Shown here: positions 55,191-64,000 of the stretch, piece after piece
Numbering within the stretch: position 1 is the first letter of the stretch
How the letters are laid out: the number at the start of each line of letters is the position of its first letter
DNA from: Centrapalus pauciflorus
Lineage: Eukaryota > Streptophyta > Magnoliopsida > Asterales > Asteraceae
Assembly: GCA_020465985.1 (NCBI GenBank)
Contig: JAANYP010002014.1
Location: 16,544-80,543, forward strand
DNA length: 64,000 nt
Direction of reading: 5' to 3'
Translations under genes and position numbers: made by a program
Notes under the pieces: model-generated
What the model saw: the letters and a program-made list of their open reading frames with translations, nothing else
Told to the model about the DNA's origin: nothing
The model's database searches: none

Positions 55191-57888
55191 GACGATAGCT
55201 TCTAGTAAGATATTCATTAGTCTACAGAACTAGGCTTATTCAAAATGCTACCTGCATGAAGTCCCTGTTCAACACAAACCTTTACAACTTTCTAATACTT
55301 TCTGCCTTCATCTTGCAAATGCTCATCAAAAGAGATTTCCTGATCATGAAGCTTGAGCAGATCGTCCTTAGACAAGTTGACTAGGTGCAGGGGATCATAC
55401 ACTTTTAAGATCACCTTTTCTTCCTCAATTTCCATAACAGCTTCACACGTCTCACTGTTCACATACCACCAGTTATGTTTACCTAAGACATCTTGAGGCA
55501 TTGGCTTTAGAGGCACATTCTTTAGGCATCTAACTGGCTTGTAATACATTTTCATCCAAGGTCTGCCAGTTAGAGGATCTATCCTTGTATGGTCCATTAC
55601 TCTCTTGCCTATTCTCGGATTGAGTCTTTCAAACTTCCTAGACCTTCCTTCCCTTCGAATGATCTTAGCAATGATTTCAGCATAGGGATCGTCTCCGATG
55701 TTGATAAGCTCTTTCCAGGCTAAGGCCTTTATCTCACATTTGGGTAAGGGGTTGAAGTCCTTCAGCCTTCTCCTCAGATATTGAAGTCCATCCTTTCTCT
55801 TAATAAAGAAAAGATGCAGTTCTTGATCATATAACCGGCTGAGTAATGCTTCCAGACAGTTTTCCAGGACTAGGCAATTTCATTTTTTCTTCCAATGACA
55901 AAGCCTTCTTCTTCTCTTCTGTTCTGAACCACAACTTTCTCTTTTCTTCATTTGTGAGCTCTCTATCAGGCACTTGAGATTCTGATTCTGCATCTAAGGC
56001 TGCTTTAAGCACTTCAATGTCAATCAAGCTCTATTCTTCAGTTGTTTACGCCTATGTGATAGGTTGCTTTTGTATAACAATCTCATCAACTACGTCTTCT
56101 TCGTCTACCAACACTTCGTTGTCTTATTTCCAATCTGTAGCTTCTTCGAGAATAAACTCACCTTCCTCAAGATCTTCTAGATCGTCTTCAAAGTCAAAGT
56201 TCACATCTTCATTGTCTCATACGTCTAAGGCTCCAATCATTTCTTGTTCAGTGAATTCTAACGCTTCGGGAGCCTTTCTTCTTTCTTGACCGTCTCCTGA
56301 TCCTAATAATCCAGGCTCCCCCTGAACTTCAGCTTGTTGAGCAGTCTCATGTGGAAGATCTACTAGCTCACTATCTTTCTTTTGAGTATCTGGGTCACCT
56401 CCTTCATCATCTCCATCTCTACGGCTCCACCTCAATTCATCACCCCTACAACTACTCTCCCCTTGAGCTTGAAGATCTTTCAATATTTGCTCCACTAGGG
56501 TCTGAAGAGTTATGATCTGAGATTGCTTGGTAGTAATGGTTTTCTTTGGGCAGTCACCGTTTGTTGTAGTTGATGGTTCTGCAGCTCTAATCGAGAGTTG
56601 TGCTGTTGTAGCTCATTCACAGCTTGCGAAAGCTGAAAGAATTGGACTATTTGGAGATCTACCTTGGCTTTCAATTCTGAGAAGCTTTGGTTGTCAGTAG
56701 ATGGAACGAAAGTTGATGATGTAGTGGTTGAAGTTGATGGAGTAGTGGTTGCGGCAGATGGAACGGCAGCAGAGGTGGATGGAGCTTCTTGAATTATACG
56801 TTGACGCTTTGCTCTCAGTTGCCTTGTGATCAATGCTTCTTCTTCCAAAACAAAATTTGCATCACCTTCATCTTTGTCTCTGAGAGCCGACGAGTTATTT
56901 TCCGCCAGCTCGCGACTAACCTTGATCCATGTCTTGCAAAAGAAGTTGGTGGATTGGCGGCTTCCCTTAACTCTTCTTCGAAACTTGAATCTGATTCGGA
57001 TTCGGAAGCCGTTTCTACATGACTTTCTGCTGCCTCAGCTGCTAATGCTGGAGGCTGATAGTCATCTATCTCCCTGAGTATATCATCCATGTCGGAAGGC
57101 GGATCCAAAATATTATGTACAAGCTCCTTAGATATATTCTCTTGAGCTGTTGCGCCTTGGGCAAAAATTTCTTCCAAAGTCTGCATCCTCGGGTCAACTT
57201 GAGGTTCCGATGTGGAAGCCTCAGTTACCCCTGTCGCTGTACTTGTAGGAAGGACTTCCCGAGCAACCGGTGCTTGCTGTGCCGGTGCTTGTTGCTGTGG
57301 TGCTTGTTGCTGTGGTGCTCGTTGCTGAGGTGCTTCATTTATCCAATCATCTCCCTCTGGAGCTGCAAAATCTGGATCGATGACCGCTCCAAATAACGGA
57401 GCCACATGAGGCCTTACTTGTTCTGCCCTCTGTGAATTATGTGATTGACAATCCGCAAAAATTCTCTTATCGATAGTAGCTACCGCAACTTGTTGTGGTA
57501 GTGATGGTAGTTCTAGCAAGAAATGCCTGATGATCATCATTATGAACCGTGGATACAACAAAAATCTTTCGCGCGCTGGAGCAGTGATTTGATGCACAAA
57601 CTCCCCAAAGAAAAACCCAGAAAAGCTGAACGGTTTATTGTACACCAACGAGATTATCGCTGATTGCAGCTTGGAAACCATTGTATCAAAGTCGGCCTTC
57701 TTTGGTGCAAAACATACCATCATCACATGCACCAGATATCTCCATCGTCCAATAAGCCCACTCTTGACATATGATGCTTTCGTAATATCCTAAACGTATC
57801 CCATCCTCAGGAATGCCGATTGCCTGATGGGTGCTGGAAAGTCAATGGGGCCATCTTCTTAGTCTATCGTCCCCAACTACAGAATAGT
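55191..57888 (-). pseudogene. Family B ORF (ORF3-like), C-terminal two thirds, broken
   Basis: The open frame 57732-56830 (300 codons) starts in a hydrophobic domain with SAIISLVYNKPFSFSGFFFG and FLLYPRFIMMIIRHFLLELP. This parallels IALQFVDGTTLDMGKWIF and RYPRFLSLIFKHV of family A ORF3. A Gln/Ala/Pro repeat (PQQQA units, about residues 140-155) and an acidic end follow. Frames 56848-56510 (Thr/Ser, coiled coil QLSQAVNELQQHNSRLE), 56495-56217, 56027-55827 and 55597-55292 (WWYV, YDPLHLVNLSKDDL) follow in other frames. The N-terminus is cut off by the A LTR at 57889. No pol motif is seen. Confidence 0.75.
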
Positions 57889-59016
57889 TGTAGGTCCCGA
57901 AAGGTTCCCAAAGTATATAGCTTTAAGCTGTAGAGGGGGGGGGGGTGAATACAGCTATTTAAAAACTACACACTCTTTTCTCAATGTTTGTATGTATTAT
58001 CAACAATTTGTTAATTACAAACAAGCTTGAATGCGGAATAGTTCAAGCTGCGATGACAAATACAATAGTATGTTCACTAGTCTAAGACAAACTCAAACTA
58101 GAATACAATGAATACACTCACTAAGAAGCACTCACTGTGTTTACAAGACTTAAGGGAACAGCTTGTGTAAAACAGCTTAGACACACAGATACTGGTTTAC
58201 ACAGAAGGCTTGCATGCATGAAAATCACACTTGCACGTTCACTCTTGGTTTCAGCACTTAGCTTTCTTCACTCTTCTTTCTGTCCTTAGAAGCTTCCTTT
58301 TATACCCATTCAGAGGATCTAAGAGAAACATCTTCATTGGACGAAATGAAAAAGGAGAAGTCTTGTTGAAAAGACAACATAACCTTTTCTGCACTTTTCT
58401 GAAAAGCAGACTTGTCTTCACATGTGCAGAACTTTTGTCTTTTCACTTTGTCTACTGTTGCATTGCCTTTAACTAATTTAGGAATGTCAACTTTGCGTCT
58501 TTCTTCCTTGTAAAGGCCTATTTTGATATAAGAAAAAGGTCTGTCACTCTTTTTCAAATAACCTTTTGTCTTCATGTTACAGAACAGCGTGGGCAGGCTG
58601 AGCAGTTCTGTTTTCCACTTTGTCTTCGACTTTGTAAACTGATCTTGTAGTCAAAAAACAATACATGATGACTTGGAAACATATTCCATAAAGTGTTTAG
58701 CCTGTTCACAAAGAACAGGTTCTGTTCACAAAGAACAGAACACTTTAAAGTTGCCCAAGCTGCTCAACAGTGTAGAGCAGCGTAGACAGTTTATGTCCAG
58801 CCTGTTCAGCAGACAGAGCAGCTTGGACAAACTGTCTTAGTTGCAACACATTCAACACATAGAACAGCTTTAGACTGATATTGCAAATCATTTTCAGGTT
58901 TCAATAAGACATATAACAGGCCTTAAATTCAACCTTCAAATGCATCAACAGGTTTGATTATTAATCTCCCCCTCAGATGTAGAACAGGTTTGACTGAGGC
59001 CTTTTTGTGCCTAACA
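57889..59016 (-). repeat. Family A LTR, 3' LTR of the right-end element
   Basis: 1128 bp, TGTAGGTCCC (57889) to CCTAACA (59016) on the + strand. TATA complement at 58297-58304; G-run of 12 at 57934-57945. No primer site lies to its left; B sequence begins at once. It is therefore a true 3' LTR of an A element inserted into the B ORF, or a recombination junction. Confidence 0.92.
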
Positions 59017-59366
59017 ATCTCCACCTATTTGCAATAACCAGTCCAAGCTGGTCTTATCAAAAATCACTATATATTTTTACAGTACATTTTGCTGAATTGA
59101 AATTACAACATTACAGTAAAGTAAAAGATCAGTTTATATATACACTGATTCTTGATTACACTAGAACAACACATGTTCTTACAAGAGTACAACTAATGTA
59201 CTAATGTATTTTACAACTAATGTAAAAGCAAAAATTACAACTTATGTAATAATGTACAACTAGTGTACAAGATGTTTGGACTGTTTGAGTTGGGAGCAGA
59301 AAACGGTAAGCCTGTCCAACTGATGGACAGCTCCCATTCTTCACCTACCCAGACGGTAGATGGACT
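59017..59366 (-). other. 3' untranslated region and altered polypurine tract of the right-end A element
   Basis: The tract complement reads ATCTCCACCTATTTGC (59017-59032), with one C to A change against the other family A copies. That interrupts the G-run needed for plus-strand priming. The rest matches 2850-3180. Confidence 0.8.
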
Positions 59367-62300
59367 TCATATCAATGGAGAAGGATCCTGAACCATCTTT
59401 TCCAGTTCTTCCCTTGTATCCTCAAGTTCCTCAACTTCACTTCTGATAATCATGAACTTGGGATCATTGAGCTCTCCTCTTTCATAGAAGCCTCTGAGCT
59501 GATCCCAGATGGCTGCTCTCCATTTGCTAGACTGCCTAAATGAAACTGCAAGTCTGAAGGCGGCAAGTTGTCTCAGATCAACTTTGTACAGCTCTGAGGC
59601 TCTTTGGAAGCACTTCTTCTGAGTTAGGGGATCTACAAAAAATGCCCCCAGCTCAGGTTCTTCAATAATTTTGCCATCCTCAAACTCTATTCCTTTAGGC
59701 AGACTATGATAAACTCCTTTTATCTCAATGGCATAGTCGCCCTGTTCAATCAGCGTAAGGAGTAGCTCCATCTCTGTATCCTTCTTTGTCCTTCTGGCCT
59801 TTATTTTGGGGTATGTCACAGAGACACCCTCTCTTACTTCTTTTGGAATCAGGCCCAGCTCACTTACTCTCTCCATCAGCTTCTTGATGTATGCCCTGAT
59901 AGTCTTAGCCGTTTCTGACTTAGACTGGCTCAGGGCAAATGCCAGTTCCACCCATTCCCTGTATCCCATCTGTGCAACATCAGTGTGATCGTAGGATTCC
60001 ATTTCAGGGCCTGTTGCACCCATCCTGGTGATCTGAAGCTTCCACTGTGTGCCTTTTCTTGAAATGGGAACAGCTTTGACAATCGCTTCCTTGGAAAGCC
60101 TTCTAGTAGCAACATCATGAAATTTCTTTCTAGCCAAGTTGTCAAAGTGGAATTTGGCTCTGGCCGAGGGTACTTGAGTCTTGGTCACAGAGACCTGAGC
60201 ACCCTGTGCTTTTTCTCCCTCCTTTTCTCCTGCTGATTCCTTAGCAGCTTCCATTAATTTCTTTTGCACCTCCAAGGTAGACATTTTAATTTTCTTTACT
60301 TCTTGGAGTGCAAAAGATTTAGCAGCTTTAGCAGATTCTTCTTCTTTTCTCAATTCCTCCAGAGCTTGAAGCTGTTCTTCTCTAAACTCAAAGTACTTGT
60401 GCATAGGAAGACCCATCTCTTTAGCCCTGGCTTTGTGAAACTTAAGATCAGCTGCTTTCTGCTGTTGTTGATCAATGGCTGCTTTTTCTTTTCCTTTAGC
60501 TGCTGCTGTAGTGACAGCAGCCTCAGGAATTTCTTCTTCTTCTTCTTCTTCTTCTTCAGTTAGAATTAAGTGCCTCCTTTTACTGCTAGGCCTGTCCTCA
60601 GGAATGACTTCCTCCCCCTTAGACTGAGCAGGGTTTGGAGAGACAGCCTGAGTAGGCATAGCAGCTTGAGAGGCACCTTCAGCTGTACCTGTAGATGTCC
60701 CTGCTGGTTGACCAGTGGGAGTTGTAGGTACTGCTTTCTCCTTAGGAGAAGAGGTTTTCTCCCCCTTAGACTTAGTCTTCGAGGCAGATGACTTTTCCCC
60801 CTTTGAAGGAGATGGAACAGCACCTTCAACACCTGGTCTGCCTGAAGACACAAAGTCAGCAGGCTTACCAGCAGTTTTGGCAGCAGGTTTGGGGCCAACC
60901 AGGCTTGTCACTAAGAAAGCCAGGTTGTCCTTAACCTCTGCAAGCTGGGAAAGACAGGCCTGAAGAGAAGAGGTTTGGGAATCAGCAAGAGAGGTCAGCT
61001 TAACTATGTTTTCCCTATCAGATGCTGTGAACAACAGGCTTTGAAGCTGTGCAAGATGGACTTCAAGAGTATCTTGCACATCAGCAAGGTCTGAGGACAC
61101 AGAATTTGATAGGGAGCCAATAAGAGTGTTCAGGCTGGCCAATGTGTTAGGAAGAGTAGTGTGGCAAGAAGTGAGGAGAGATGACAGCTGTTGGGAAATG
61201 GCTGCCATAGAAGACACAGAGTCCTGTTGTAAGGAGAGGATAGAGGAAAGAGAGTTGGATACAGTTTGCAGCTGTGCAGTGAGTGCAATCAGCTGTGAAG
61301 AGTTGTCAGTTTGGGGAGTGACTGGGAAGGATTCTTTGAACATATCAAAGAAGCCTTTGAGCTGCTCAGACACAGAGTCTGAGATGATGGATGGTAGGGA
61401 GTGCATGGTGTTTTCCAAAGAACTAACTTTGTTGGTCAGCAAAGAAAGCTGATCCTTCAAAAGCAGGTCTTTGGGAGATGGTGGTGTATGGGTGGATTGT
61501 TTTGAGTGGGTAGAGGGAGAGGAGGATGAGGAGGCAGGTGTTTGAGGATGTGATGGAGAGGGAAGAGAGACTTGGGACAGAAGCTCCATAGCCTGGGCAA
61601 AAGTAAGATGGCCCAGGTTGGAGGGATCAAGAGGTCCTTCAGCAGCGGCTGTAGCTGCATCACCAGGAGAAGAGGATGATGTTTGGGGCCTTTCAGATGC
61701 TGCTTGTGTTGCAACACCCTCATGAAGACCAGTGGTGGTTCCCTCTGCAGTGCCTTGGTCTAAAGGCACCTCATCATTGGGAGATGGGATATGCATTTCA
61801 ACATCAGCAGTGGTGAAACCTGCTGATGGAATTTGTATGAAGGGAGCAGCCCCACCAGAGGGATGGTATGATCCCTGAGGTTCATCAGCTTGGGTTGTTG
61901 GTCCCTCAGCAGCTGGTTGGTGTAGGACAGCTGTATCATGGGGAGCAGAAATTTGAGGCTGAGCTGCTGATTGGTCTATATCAGCAGCGTGGCACCTCGT
62001 GCAGACTCAGGGTGTGAGGAGATATGAGTGGGGGACAGTGTGGACACAGTATGGAGTGGAGAGGACTCCTGTCTTTCAATATCCTCAGCCTGTTGGGAGG
62101 CTTGGATAGTTGATGTGGGTATCTCCGTTTGTACAACTGGTTCCTGTTGGGAGGAACCAGAGGGTCTAGGTTGACTCTGGGTAGACTCAGAGTGGAGTGA
62201 AGCAGGCTCCAAATGAGCTTAACCTGCTCCCAAAGTAGGAGAGGCAGCTGGGGTTGCTTCTTTTTCAACTGAACCCTGTTGAGAGGGAACAGAGGAGGTG

Positions 62301-63526
62301 GTTTTGTGGGCTGTTTTCTTTTTGGCTAGTGATTTGCGTTGGTAATGGATGGATGATGTGGTTGATTGTGGAGTAGGGAGAGGATCTGTTTGGACAGGAT
62401 GTGAGACCGGGCTAGGAACAGTGGGGCTGGCCTGTTCCATTGTCTCTTGTGCCACAGAGACACCAGCCACAGAGGCTTCAGGCTCAACAAATGAGCCAGG
62501 GTGAGGAGCCTGCTCCTCCTCAGCCACAGAGGCTAAAGGAACAGACTCAGACTGAGCTGTTTTGGCCTTCTTTTTCACAGGCCCAGCTTCAGTTGCCAGG
62601 GTCCTTTTGACAAGCTTGGACTTGGCTTTGGATTTTGACATGGGAGCAGTCTCTGGATCCACCCTCACAGTAGAGGGTCCTTCCACCAAACCCAGCAGCC
62701 TCCTCATTGGTGTGGATAGAGGAGGCTCATTCTGCAGAACTGGAGTATAGAAAACTCTATTCCCTATAACTGGGAATGCAGCAGTTTTAAGAAGAGGCTG
62801 AGAGTTATAGAGATGCTCACCACATACATGCTTGAAAATGAGGCTCAGAAACCTGGGATATCGAACAGCAGCTGGTCTTGACTCTTGCTGCACCAGGTTC
62901 CTCAAATTCACAAAAATCCATTTACCCATATCAAGGGTAGTCCCATCCACGAACTGTAGGGCGATAGGAACTTCATCTCTGCTGAGTTGGTCAAATGAAC
63001 CAACTTTGCTTCCAAAACACATCACCACTGAGGCGAATATATAACTGTAGGTAGGAGAGAGGTCCTTCCTGAATAGTGTTCCTCCTATTTTGGGTTCTGC
63101 CACACCGCAGAAGCGTAGCAGATTGCCCATTTGATCATTTTCAGCTTGGGGCTTATCGTGAGTTGCAGCAGTTGGTAGATGTAGCACCTCCCTGAGCAGA
63201 TCAGAACTAATCTCAATGGTCTGAGTCCCATTGAGGATAGTACCTTGGATGACTTTGGTTTCTGGGTTGTAAGCACAGGTGTACCAAAACTCATACACCA
63301 TCTCCTGGTACAGGACACCAGGAGATGCAGTCATCGTGTAGTTTAACGGATGAACTTGAAGGAACTCCACCATTTCTTCATAACCCTTCCCCACATAGTT
63401 TTTGGGAATGGTTAAGTTAGCAATGTAGTTGGTGGGTTTGATAGTCAGCATTGTGGTGACTGACGAGTGTTTAACAACGTCATCACCGACGAACACTGGG
63501 AGAAAGGGATTAGGTCTGTGAGCCAT
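59367..63526 (-). pseudogene. ORF3 of the right-end family A element, nearly intact
   Basis: Best start is ATG 63526 (MAHRPNPFLPVFVGDD), matching the start at 31695, although the frame is open to 63562. The first frame ends in a TAA at 62219-62221; the next segment is in the same frame. A one-base deletion near 61992 shifts it, and the final frame runs to 59367 (809 codons from its first Met). Without these two lesions it would be about 1,390 residues. It has an N-terminal domain with EFWYTCAYNP and YPRFLSLIFKHV, a basic KSKAKSKLVKRT stretch, Pro/Ser/Thr-rich linkers, a coiled coil, a poly-Glu run and a Lys/Glu region, with no clear membrane span. It is very similar to 3-2849. Function unknown. 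Confidence 0.88.
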
Positions 63527-64000
63527 TTGGGAATTTTTGAGGTTTGAAGAAGCAAAAGACACTTAGTCGATGTTTTTTTTAGGGTTCTTGAGGATTTCTG
63601 GAAATGATGAGGAAGACGAAGATGAAACAGTGGTTTGGTATTTGTAGGATTTGAATGTGAGTGTTTATGAGAGAGAAGGTTTGGGCGGTTCGATTTGAAA
63701 TGTTAGTTAACGGAAAACGGAACGGTTGTCCATGTCAGAAACATTTGTCAGACCACTTGACCTTTTTAATCACTAACACACGTAACCCACATTATCCGCA
63801 GTAATTAAGTTAAATAAAACATAAATTAAGTAACTTAATTATGAAGAAAGGTAATTAAACTTCTGGTCTACGCTGTTGGTCAAACCTGTGATGATCAGGG
63901 TCAACACAAGGTTCTCAGTCTTCAAGCTTTTCTCCCTTCAAACTGTGCCTTCAGCCTGTTCTCCTTTGTAAGAACAGGTTGTGTTCAATAGTTGAACAGG
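63527..64000 (-). other. Spacer upstream of ORF3, running off the right edge
   Basis: Non-coding and homologous to 31696-32200 (pol to ORF3 spacer) of the complete A element. The pol of this copy should lie beyond 64000. Confidence 0.7.

Noticed and set aside
59367..63526. ORF3 as a retroviral-type envelope gene
   Set aside because: The position is env-like, but no signal peptide, membrane span or cleavage site is visible in the frames. The name env-like would only reflect position.
1..64000. tRNA, rRNA or CRISPR features
   Set aside because: No clover-leaf-like segment, rRNA motif or regularly spaced repeat array was seen. The tRNA-like matches are retrotransposon primer sites.

Overview
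This window is plant nuclear repeat DNA: nested and tandemly joined LTR retrotransposons, with no host gene that I can recognise. Ty1/copia and Ty3/gypsy signatures, tRNA-iMet and tRNA-Asp type primer sites and a MITE point to a seed plant. The frequent copia elements with a large extra 3' ORF suggest an asterid eudicot such as Asteraceae or Apiaceae, but that guess is weak.

Names used here. Family A is a SIRE/Maximus-type copia element: LTR about 1.12 kb, gag-pol, then a very large 3' ORF called ORF3. Families B and C have LTRs of about 0.55 kb and an ORF that looks like a distant relative of ORF3, with no gag or pol visible. Family D is another 3' tail with its LTR. G, H and K are gypsy LTR types. 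E is a small copia-derived element without pol.

Layout on the + strand, 1-24.8 kb. The ORF3 end of an A element (3-2849) is followed by an A LTR (3192-4314). That single LTR also has a primer site and gag behind it. At about 5162 the gag switches into a B tail, which ends at a B LTR (6670-7217). A leader and the start of a C ORF follow (7664). An Athila-like gypsy element with a perfect CCTCC duplication (7673-17209) sits three codons into the C ORF. The ORF resumes at 17215, is cut again by a gypsy-type solo LTR with a perfect ACCGT duplication (17899-21075, itself carrying a MITE), and resumes in frame at 21081. A related LTR (22944-23525) contains a giant inverted repeat. A D tail and D LTR follow to about 24.78 kb.

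Layout on the - strand, 24.8-52.9 kb. One degenerate Tekay/Del-like gypsy gag-pol runs from 48.76 kb down to 25.42 kb. It is split by a TAT/Athila-like LTR (46947-48059), the pol-less element E (40014-43897) and a complete A element (25720-39559; 13,840 bp, TSD GTAAG/ATAAG). Its 5' LTR (type H, 2.9 kb) does not match its 3' LTR (type G), which is an unresolved mosaic.

Layout at the right end, 52.9-64 kb. A + strand gypsy LTR (K) with its primer site is followed on the - strand by a B LTR, a B ORF tail, an A LTR and an A ORF3. This is the same order as the left end but on the opposite strand, so the window ends form a large quasi-palindrome.

Almost all reading frames are broken. The longest open frames are both family A ORF3 (948 codons at the left edge; 809 plus 447 codons at the right), so family A looks like the youngest and most recently active component.
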